From the NCBI GenBank assembly GCA_004297485.1, contig SCTM01000321.1, positions 1 through 43,109 of the forward strand: a stretch of 43,109 bases of DNA, written 5' to 3'. Position 1 is the first letter of the stretch, and each line of letters begins with the position of its first letter. The stretch is from Rhodospirillaceae bacterium. Lineage in GTDB: Bacteria; Pseudomonadota; Alphaproteobacteria; Rhodospirillales; Rhodospirillaceae. Below are positions 37,186-43,109 of this stretch, one piece after another. The translations under genes were made by a program, and so were the position numbers. A model generated the notes under the pieces. The model saw only the letters and a program-made list of their open reading frames with translations, did not search any database and had not been told where the DNA came from.

Positions 37186-38472
37186 ATGTTGACGGACATG
37201 TTACAAGATGCTTTCACACCCCGCACTGTCCGTCGACCCCCACAGGTTCGCAGCCCACCCATGGCGCCGTCCGAGATCGCCCTGATGCCGTCCCGGCGGG
37301 AAACCTCCCACCGCAGGACCTGTCTGCAAGTGCTTCCGGCGCTGGTCACCGGCGGCGTGGAACGCGGCGCCGTCGACATGGCCATCGCCCAGGCCGCAGC
37401 GGGTTGGCGTGCACTGGTGGTTTCCGCCGGCGGCGGCATGGTGCGTGAACTTGCACGCGCCGGGGCGGAACATATGACGCTACCGCTCGACACCAAGAAC
37501 CCCGTGGCGATACGCCGCAACGCCAATCTGCTCGCCGAACTGATCCGGCGTGAACAGGTTGATCTCGTCCACGCCCGCAGCCGCGCGCCGGGGTGGAGCG
37601 CTCACTGGGCCGCGCAAACCACAAACGTTCCCTTCATCACGACCTTTCACGGCGTCTATAGTCTTGGGCTCTTCGGTCTCAAGAAACGCTACAATCATGT
37701 GATGACCCGCGGCGCGCGCGTTATCGCGATTTCGGCGTACATTCGCGACCACATGATTCGCGAGTACGGCGTGGAGCCGGAACGTATTCGTGTCATCCAT
37801 CGCGGCGTCGACACGGCGACGCTCGATCCCAATCGCGTTTCGCCGAAACGACTTATTCAAGTCACCAGCCGCTGGCGCCTGCCCGACGACGGTAGAGTTG
37901 TCATGCTGCCCGGCCGGCTGACAAGCTGGAAGGGGCACATGCTGCTCATCGATGCGCTGGCCGAGTTGAAGCGCCGCGATACGACCAACACCAAGATTCG
38001 CTGCCTTATGATCGGCCAGGATCAAGGGCGCAGCGCCTATCGCGCCGCGATTCTCGCGCACGCGGCGCGGCGCGGTGTGGACGGCCAGGTGCAGATCATC
38101 GACGACTGCAACGATTTGCCCGCCGCCTACATGGCGACGGATGTGGTGGTTTCCGCTTCGACCCGGCCCGAGGCTTTCGGTCGCGTGGTCGCCGAAGCGC
38201 AATCCATGGGACGGCCGGTGGTCGCGCCGGATCATGGTGCGGCACCAGAGATCATCGCGCCCGGCATCACCGGGTGGCTGTTCACGCCGGGAGATGTGAT
38301 CTCCCTTGCCAATGCGCTCACGACGGCCCTTGCCCTGGATCAGGACAGCCGCATTCGTCTCGCCGATGCCGCCATCAACCGCGCCCGCGCTCTGTTCGAC
38401 AAGGCCGATATGTGCGCCAAGACTCTGGCGGTTTACGACGAACTCGTTCCCGTCCCAGCTGAGTCCCCATGA
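37186..38472 (+). CDS. Glycosyltransferase family 4
   Basis: The protein has the GT-B fold of GT4 enzymes. The N-terminal domain starts TCLQVLPALVTGGVERGAVD and includes FITTFHGVYSLG. The C-terminal domain has VMLPGRLTSWKGHMLLIDAL and the donor-binding STRPEAFGRVVAEAQSMGRP, then GAAPEIIAPGITGWLF. It probably adds a sugar to LPS or another surface glycan. The start is uncertain: ATG 37186 is the longest, but 37198 or 37261 would leave more promoter space from the divergent hydrolase. It overlaps the next gene by four bases. Confidence 0.92.
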   Translation: MLTDMLQDAFTPRTVRRPPQVRSPPMAPSEIALMPSRRETSHRRTCLQVLPALVTGGVERGAVDMAIAQAAAGWRALVVSAGGGMVRELARAGAEHMTLPLDTKNPVAIRRNANLLAELIRREQVDLVHARSRAPGWSAHWAAQTTNVPFITTFHGVYSLGLFGLKKRYNHVMTRGARVIAISAYIRDHMIREYGVEPERIRVIHRGVDTATLDPNRVSPKRLIQVTSRWRLPDDGRVVMLPGRLTSWKGHMLLIDALAELKRRDTTNTKIRCLMIGQDQGRSAYRAAILAHAARRGVDGQVQIIDDCNDLPAAYMATDVVVSASTRPEAFGRVVAEAQSMGRPVVAPDHGAAPEIIAPGITGWLFTPGDVISLANALTTALALDQDSRIRLADAAINRARALFDKADMCAKTLAVYDELVPVPAESP

Positions 38473-39443
38473 CCTCGGTTCTGGTGGTCGCCGCCGGTGG
38501 CGTGGGGCCGTTCGTCCAGATGCTTGGCGCCCTCGCCGCCCTGCGCATTCATCACCGCAACGATCACATCACCCTGCTGACCGCCGCCGAGACCGTCGAG
38601 TTCGCCGTCGCGTCGCGGCTTGCCGACGACGTGTGGTGCGACACGACGCAGGGTGCATGGGATTTCCCGTGGGATTTTACCGCGCTTCTGAACATGCGCC
38701 GCAGGTTGCGCGAAAAGAATTTCGCCCAGGTCTATGATCTCGATGGCGGACGTGCCGGTAAACGCCTGTTCCGCCTGATGCGGGATTGGGGTTGGAGCGG
38801 CGCACGCCGGGCACCCGCGTCTTGGTGCCGCGATGAGCCCGGCACGATCACGTCCCATCGTCAAGCCGGTCATGGCGCAGTGCATCTTGTTGATCGCATC
38901 GCGGCCCAGTTACTTGGCGCGGGCATTCCCGAGGTGCCGGCAACCGATCTCACGTGGGTCGCCCGTCAGGTGACCAGCTTCAACGTCCCGTTCCGCATGA
39001 CCGAGCCGTTTGTGCTGCTCGCCTGTGACCCGGCGATCACGGGGAAAGACACCCAGGTCGCCTGGCCCTCGGAACGATGGACAAGCCTGGGTGCCGCAGT
39101 CGCTGCCGCAGGGTTCATCCCGATCCTGGTGGGACTAAGCCCCGCCCCAAGCCTGCGCGAAGCCTTAGCGGTGAGCGCGCCCCGCACCGTCGATCTGACG
39201 GAACATACGACCATCAGCGACTTGGTCTTTCTGGCCTGGGCCGCGAAAGGCGCCGTCGGCGGCGACAACGGCCTTATGCATCTGTTCGCTATCGCCGGAT
39301 GTCGCTCGGTGGTGCTGTACGATGCCACATCCGACCCGGCGCGAAACGGCCAGCGGGGACGGGACGTCGCCATCCTACGGCGCGCGACCTTGGCGGAAAT
39401 TCCCGCAGGCGAGGTCATGGCCGCCCTGCGCCGACGCGCGTAG
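38469..39443 (+). CDS. Glycosyltransferase family 9 (heptosyltransferase-like)
   Basis: The 324-residue protein matches GT9/ADP-heptose:LPS transferases in layout. It starts MTSVLVVAAGGVGPFVQMLG, continues FAQVYDLDGGRAGKRLFRLM, and has a C-terminal donor site with AAKGAVGGDNGLMHLFAIAG followed by CRSVVLYDATSDPARN. Coupling to the GT4 gene by an ATGA overlap and the nearby KDO gene suggest LPS-core or related glycan synthesis. The exact sugar is unknown. Confidence 0.88.
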   Translation: MTSVLVVAAGGVGPFVQMLGALAALRIHHRNDHITLLTAAETVEFAVASRLADDVWCDTTQGAWDFPWDFTALLNMRRRLREKNFAQVYDLDGGRAGKRLFRLMRDWGWSGARRAPASWCRDEPGTITSHRQAGHGAVHLVDRIAAQLLGAGIPEVPATDLTWVARQVTSFNVPFRMTEPFVLLACDPAITGKDTQVAWPSERWTSLGAAVAAAGFIPILVGLSPAPSLREALAVSAPRTVDLTEHTTISDLVFLAWAAKGAVGGDNGLMHLFAIAGCRSVVLYDATSDPARNGQRGRDVAILRRATLAEIPAGEVMAALRRRA

Positions 39444-39467
39444 ATGGTGGCGGCAACGCGGCTTTGC

Positions 39468-39495
39468 TTGACTTCGAAGGCCCGGCCCGTAGATT
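39468..39495 (+). promoter_or_regulatory. Candidate thrS promoter
   Basis: TTGACT (39468-39473) and TAGATT (39490-39495) are separated by 16 bases, about 75 bases before the thrS ATG. I see no T-box, as expected for a proteobacterium, and no clear operator resembling tRNA-Thr. Confidence 0.5.
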
Positions 39496-39571
39496 CCCCC
39501 GCGCATTTAAAGACCTGCTTATCGCCGATAAAGGGCTGTTCGAACGGCCCACTTGATTGATTGGACTTCCC

Positions 39572-41479
39572 ATGGTCGCCATTACGCTCCCCGACGGCAG
39601 TGTCCGCAGCTACGACGGCACGGTCACGGGCGCGACCGTGGCCGCCGATATCGGCCCAGGTCTGGCCAAGGCGGCCTTGGCCATCAAGGTCGACGGCGCC
39701 CTGCGCGACCTGTCGCGACCCATTCCCAATGACGCCAAGATCGCCATCATCACCCGCAAGGACCCGGACGGCCTGGAACTCCTGCGTCACGACGCCGCCC
39801 ACGTCATGGCGGAAGCGGTGCAGGAATTGTTCCCCGACACCCAGGTCACTATCGGCCCGGCCATCGAGAACGGCTTTTACTACGACTTCGCGCGGGAAAA
39901 ACCCTTCAGCCTGGAAGACCTGGAGAAGATCGAAGCGCGCATGCGCGAGATCGTCGATCGTGACGAGACCATCACCCGCGAGGAATGGGACCGCCTTGAA
40001 GCCATCGAATACTTCAAGAAGATCGGCGAACACTACAAGGCACAGATCATTCAGGATCTGCCGGTAGGCGAGCCCATCAGCATCTATCGTCAGGGCAAGT
40101 GGCTCGATCTGTGTCTCGGGCCCCACCTGCCGTCCACGGGCAAACTGGGCAAGGCGTTCAAGCTGACCAAGCTGGCCGGCGCCTATTGGCGCGGCGATTC
40201 CAACAACGCCATGCTGCAGCGGATTTACGGCACGGTCTGGGCTGATGAAAAGCAGCTCAAGGAATATCTCACCATGATCGAGGAGGCGGAAAAGCGCGAC
40301 CACCGCCGCCTGGGTCAGGAGATGAACCTGTTCCACCTGCAGGAAGAAGCGCGCGGCGCGGTGTTCTGGCATCCCAAGGGCTGGACCTTCTATCGCACCT
40401 TGCAAGGCTACCTGCGCCGCAAGCTCGAGGCGGCCAACTATGTGGAGGTCAACACGCCGATCCTGGTGGATCGCGTGCTGTGGGAAAAGTCGGGCCACTG
40501 GGAAAAATTCCGCGAGGCCATGTTCATCTCGGAATCCGAGGACCGCCACCTCGCGGTGAAACCCATGAACTGCCCCGGCGCCGTGCAGATCTTCAACCAG
40601 GGCATCCGCAGTTATCGCGATCTGCCGCTGCGCATGGCGGAGTTCGGTTCGTGTCATCGCAACGAACCCTCGGGCGCATTGCACGGACTCATGCGTGTGC
40701 GCGCCTTCGTGCAGGATGACGCGCATATCTTCTGTACCGAAGACCAAGTGAAGGCGGAAACCAAATCCTTCATTGAACTGTTGCGCGGCGTGTATACCGA
40801 TCTCGGCTTCAACGAACTCAAGGTGAAGTTCTCCGACCGGCCGCCCGTGCGCGCCGGCAACGACGCCACCTGGGACAAAGCCGAGGCCGCCCTCAAGGAC
40901 GCCACCGAGGCCGCCGGTTTGGCCTACACCCTCAATCCCGGCGAAGGCGCCTTCTACGGACCGAAGCTGGAGTTCGTGTTACGTGACGCCATCGGCCGCG
41001 ATTGGCAATGCGGTACCTTGCAGATGGATTTCGTGTTGCCGGAGCGACTCGGCGCCAACTATGTGGGCGAGGACGGCGCCAAACATCGCCCGGTGATGTT
41101 GCATCGCGCCATTTTTGGATCGTTCGAACGCTTTGTCGGCATCCTGATCGAGAACTATGCCGGCAAATTTCCCTTCTGGCTGGCGCCGCTGCAGGCGGTT
41201 GTCTGTACCATCACCGACGACGCCAGCGCTTATGCGGCCGATGTTGTAACGGCGCTCAAGGCCGTGGGATTGCGTGTGGAATCCGACCTGCGTAACGAAA
41301 AGATCAATTACAAGGTGCGGGAGCATTCGCTGGCGAAAGTGCCCGTTCTGGTCGTCGTCGGCAAACGCGAGGCGGAAGAACGCACGGTCGCGTTGCGTCG
41401 CCTGGGTGGTGCGAACCAGGAAGTTCTTGCGCTGACCGAGGCAACCGCTATCCTTGCAAAAGAAAGCGCGGTTCCTTAG
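39572..41479 (+). CDS. thrS: Threonyl-tRNA synthetase
   Basis: ThrRS charges tRNA-Thr and edits mis-charged serine. The 635-residue protein has the TGS domain ([16 protein letters not shown]), the editing/SAD domain with [17 protein letters not shown] and [16 protein letters not shown], the class II core with [20 protein letters not shown] and [18 protein letters not shown], and the motif 3 region [20 protein letters not shown]-terminal anticodon domain follows. ATG 39572 begins at the conserved MVAITLPDG. The stop codon sits in the loop of a strong hairpin, and infC follows 81 bases later. Confidence 0.98.
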   Translation: MVAITLPDGSVRSYDGTVTGATVAADIGPGLAKAALAIKVDGALRDLSRPIPNDAKIAIITRKDPDGLELLRHDAAHVMAEAVQELFPDTQVTIGPAIENGFYYDFAREKPFSLEDLEKIEARMREIVDRDETITREEWDRLEAIEYFKKIGEHYKAQIIQDLPVGEPISIYRQGKWLDLCLGPHLPSTGKLGKAFKLTKLAGAYWRGDSNNAMLQRIYGTVWADEKQLKEYLTMIEEAEKRDHRRLGQEMNLFHLQEEARGAVFWHPKGWTFYRTLQGYLRRKLEAANYVEVNTPILVDRVLWEKSGHWEKFREAMFISESEDRHLAVKPMNCPGAVQIFNQGIRSYRDLPLRMAEFGSCHRNEPSGALHGLMRVRAFVQDDAHIFCTEDQVKAETKSFIELLRGVYTDLGFNELKVKFSDRPPVRAGNDATWDKAEAALKDATEAAGLAYTLNPGEGAFYGPKLEFVLRDAIGRDWQCGTLQMDFVLPERLGANYVGEDGAKHRPVMLHRAIFGSFERFVGILIENYAGKFPFWLAPLQAVVCTITDDASAYAADVVTALKAVGLRVESDLRNEKINYKVREHSLAKVPVLVVVGKREAEERTVALRRLGGANQEVLALTEATAILAKESAVP

Positions 41480-41488
41480 GAACCGCGC
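41466..41488 (+). terminator. Hairpin enclosing the thrS stop codon (attenuator or weak terminator)
   Basis: GCGCGGTTCC (41466-41475) and GGAACCGCGC (41479-41488) pair perfectly around TTA, and GTTTGTCTTGTC follows. The thrS stop TAG (41477-41479) lies in the loop and first stem base. The interrupted T-run suggests partial termination that could set the thrS to infC ratio. Confidence 0.55.
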
Positions 41489-41560
41489 GTTTGTCTTGTC
41501 GAGGGAATGGTATTCCACCGGCAATGATCGTCGGACTTAACAACAACAGGAGACTGCTAC

Positions 41561-42097
41561 ATCGCTAGATTCGACCAGCCCGCGCCGCCCTCTAAGGATG
41601 GGCCGCGCATGAATCACCAGATCGACTCCAAAACCGTACGTCTTATCGGCGCCATCGGCGAAAATTTCGGAGTTGTCGACCGGGAAACCGCCCTCCGCAA
41701 AGCGGACGAAGCGGGCCTGGATTTGGTGGAAATCTCGCCCAACGCCGAGCCGCCCGTCTGCAAGATCCTCGACATCGGCAAGTACAAGTACGAGGAGCAG
41801 AAGCGCAAGAACGAGGCGCGCAAGAAACAGAAGATCATCGAGGTCAAGGAAATCAAACTGCGGCCCAACATCGACGACCACGATTACGATGTGAAGAAAC
41901 GCAGCATGAAGCGCTTCCTCGGCGAAGGCGACAAGGTGAAGGTCACGCTCCGCTTCCGCGGCCGCGAAATGGCGCACCAGGAGTTGGGAACAATCCTTCT
42001 CAACCGCGTCAAATCCGACTTCGAGGAAGACGCCAAGGTCGAACAGGAACCGCGTTCCGAAGGCCGCCAGATCGTCATGGTCCTGGCGCCAAGATAG
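41561..42097 (+). CDS. infC: Translation initiation factor IF-3, AUC start
   Basis: IF3 keeps 30S subunits free and checks start codons. The 178-residue protein has [60 protein letters not shown] and [13 protein letters not shown], and ends MVLAPR. Homologues begin 16 residues before Met 41609, and that frame is open: (M)[15 protein letters not shown] starting at ATC 41561, with AGGAG eight bases upstream. A non-AUG start is the known basis of IF3 autoregulation in E. coli (AUU). rpmI and rplT do not follow; a terminator does. Confidence 0.96.
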   Translation: MARFDQPAPPSKDGPRMNHQIDSKTVRLIGAIGENFGVVDRETALRKADEAGLDLVEISPNAEPPVCKILDIGKYKYEEQKRKNEARKKQKIIEVKEIKLRPNIDDHDYDVKKRSMKRFLGEGDKVKVTLRFRGREMAHQELGTILLNRVKSDFEEDAKVEQEPRSEGRQIVMVLAPR

Positions 42098-42123
42098 CTC
42101 ATCGACTTTTCGAGAAAGACAAG

Positions 42124-42158
42124 CGGCGCCCGTCTTCAGACTGGCGCCGTTTTGTTTT
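42124..42158 (+). terminator. Rho-independent terminator after infC
   Basis: CGGCGCC (42124-42130) and GGCGCCG (42143-42149) pair, with GTCT/AGAC extending the stem inward, and TTTTGTTTT follows. It ends the thrS-infC unit. The final bases overlap the 3' end of the convergent regulator gene. Confidence 0.88.
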
Positions 42159-42462
42159 GCCCAGAGTCAATGGCAGCACCGTCGAGCACATCACGCAGGT
42201 AAGCCACATGGCGAGCAAAAGCCCGTCGGCCGGCCTTGGTGATGCTCACGCGCGTGCGCGGCTTCTTGCCGACAAAGTCCTTTTCGACCTTGATGTAACC
42301 GGCATTCTCAAGCGTTGCGATATGACTGCCCAGATTTCCATCGGTTGCGCCGACAATGGCTTTGACGCGCGTGAATTCCAGCGATTCGCTTTCCGTCAGT
42401 GGATTCAGTGCCGCCATGATCTTGAGGCGTAATGACTGGTGAATGATCTCATCCGGCTCCAT
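42136..42462 (-). CDS. Winged-helix transcriptional regulator
   Basis: The 108-residue protein is a single winged-helix domain of the MarR/ArsR-like 'DNA-binding winged HTH' group: IIHQSLRLKIMAALNPLTES, then FTRVKAIVGATDGNLGSHIA with the recognition helix, TLENAGYIKVEKDFVGKKPR in the wing, and SITKAGRRAFARHVAYL. It starts four bases after the upstream membrane gene ends, so the pair is one operon. The family typically represses its own promoter, and an inverted repeat sits over that promoter at 43064-43080. The ligand is unknown. Confidence 0.9.
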   Translation of the reverse strand: MEPDEIIHQSLRLKIMAALNPLTESESLEFTRVKAIVGATDGNLGSHIATLENAGYIKVEKDFVGKKPRTRVSITKAGRRAFARHVAYLRDVLDGAAIDSGQNKTAPV

Positions 42463-42466
42463 GGGC

Positions 42467-43045
42467 TCAGGCCTTCCGCAGCCAGAGGCCGCCGAGAATG
42501 AGACCGCCGCCGCCCACCGCCGCCATCCAGAAGGAAAGCCAAGTCTCAACCCAGAAGAAGCCAACCAGGGTGAGCACGAAGATGATCGCGCCCAAAACAA
42601 AATACCGCGGCAACCAAATGACGCCGATCAACGCGTATATCGTGCCCAGGAGAAGGCCGGGGAAGGCGATGAACTGCTTGATGAAATGGGGCGCAAGCAC
42701 CGTATAGGTCGCCACGGTGAAACACATGGCCACAATGCATCCGGCCACACTCCGCAGACCGTAATTTCTGTGCGCGTTGCCTTCCGCGCGCGTTCCGGTC
42801 CGCGCCTGGCGTAAAGCGATGATGACGCTTCCGCCGATACCAAGCATGTCGACCAGCGGCCATAGCCACCAGTTCGAGCCCGCGAAATGACCCAATCCAC
42901 CGGCCGTGTATCCAATGATCCAAATCGTGCCCCACAGCAGCAGATAAGGACTGCCCTTCTCATAACCCTTCAATTCCCGGCTGCGGGCTTCGATCTGCGC
43001 GATATCACGCAGATCGGTGGCGGCTTCGTCAGCGGATATCGGCAT
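42467..43045 (-). CDS. Integral membrane protein paired with a winged-helix regulator
   Basis: The 192-residue protein has a soluble N-terminus of about 30 residues (DLRDIAQIEARSRELKGYEK) and six probable TM helices, including YLLLWGTIWIIGYTAGGLG, LVDMLGIGGSVIIAL, LLLGTIYALIGVIWL and YFVLGAIIFVLTLVGFFWV. It ends GGLWLRKA. I cannot assign a transport function. ATG 43045 is chosen because GGAGGA lies seven bases upstream; the longer frame begins in the promoter. Membrane protein plus small winged-helix regulator is a recurring bacterial pair. Confidence 0.85.
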   Translation of the reverse strand: MPISADEAATDLRDIAQIEARSRELKGYEKGSPYLLLWGTIWIIGYTAGGLGHFAGSNWWLWPLVDMLGIGGSVIIALRQARTGTRAEGNAHRNYGLRSVAGCIVAMCFTVATYTVLAPHFIKQFIAFPGLLLGTIYALIGVIWLPRYFVLGAIIFVLTLVGFFWVETWLSFWMAAVGGGGLILGGLWLRKA

Positions 43046-43063
43046 TGCCCTGTCCTCCAGATT

Positions 43064-43080
43064 ACTCTGAATTACAGAGT
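43064..43080 (-). promoter_or_regulatory. Candidate operator for the winged-helix regulator
   Basis: ACTCTG-AATTA-CAGAGT is a perfect six-base inverted repeat with a five-base centre, 19 bases upstream of the membrane protein ATG. It overlaps the -10 of the promoter at 43077-43105, which is where a repressor would block transcription. Confidence 0.6.
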
Positions 43081-43105
43081 TAAATGACCCGAAGTGCTCT
43101 GTCAA
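43077..43105 (-). promoter_or_regulatory. Candidate promoter of the membrane protein-regulator pair
   Basis: On the minus strand TTGACA (43105-43100, perfect -35) and TAACTC (43082-43077) are 17 bases apart. The -10 is embedded in the inverted repeat at 43064-43080. Confidence 0.5.
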
Positions 43106-43109
43106 GCAG

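Noticed and set aside
37186-37260. N-terminal 25 residues of the GT4 protein as real coding sequence
   Set aside because: Not excluded, but this stretch lacks a ribosome-binding site, shows no family similarity and would leave 15 bases for divergent promoters; a start at 37261 is as likely.

Overview
The window looks like a chromosomal segment of a GC-rich, Gram-negative alphaproteobacterium. The clues are the kdsB-pheA block beside a membrane-anchored cytochrome c, a short HemF ending in the style seen in this class, an Obg without C-terminal domain, a YejABEF transporter, a lone FliN behind a CtrA-like half-site (TTAACCAT), and KDO and LPS-type sugar genes. No prophage, CRISPR array or defence island was seen. 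The only mobile-element traces are the decayed tail of an IS481-type transposase beside a tRNA-Ser gene and a few small palindromic repeats.

Layout. 1-926: 5' part of a flavin oxidoreductase gene (minus). 1172-1495: IS481 remnant and tRNA-Ser(CGA). 1651-11409: heme locus, with hemH (minus) diverging from a tightly coupled run hemA-hemL-histidine kinase-response regulator-hemC-hemD-hemE-hemF-hemJ (plus). 11481-15535: two MATE exporters around a CheY-like protein and a small membrane protein. 15578-16915: QEGLA/DUF1704 putative metallopeptidase. 17161-24134: housekeeping run rplU-rpmA, terminator, obg-proB-proA-nadD-rsfS-rlmH-nudC. 24211-25852: pheA and kdsB (minus). 26106-33301: cytochrome c, an inositol-monophosphatase-family phosphatase and the yejABEF peptide importer. 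33467-34520: fliN and a GST. 34681-37170: outer-membrane barrel behind a Fur-like box, TPR protein, alpha/beta hydrolase (minus). 37186-39443: two glycosyltransferases. 39572-42097: thrS and infC. 42136-43045: winged-helix regulator and its partner membrane protein (minus).

The standout is the heme locus. It encodes the C5 (glutamyl-tRNA) route to 5-aminolevulinate, although almost all studied alphaproteobacteria use ALA synthase. It carries an OmpR-type two-component system between hemL and hemC, coupled to both by ATGA/GTGA-type overlaps. The short hemH/hemA divergent promoter contains TGACA-N6-TGACA, which is the direct repeat I recall being described as the Leptospira HemR 'hem-box'. Gene order around hemL-kinase-regulator also resembles the Leptospira HemKR locus. 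The window therefore probably holds a HemKR-like, self-contained heme biosynthesis and control module outside the spirochaetes. All heme steps from glutamyl-tRNA to protoheme are present except hemB. The oxygen-dependent HemF and the HemJ-type oxidase point to an aerobic pathway.

A second point of interest is translational. infC starts with AUC, as is usual for IF3 autoregulation. rsfS, another subunit anti-association factor, also appears to start with AUC behind a perfect AAGGAG, and it carries a long histone-H1-like basic tail.
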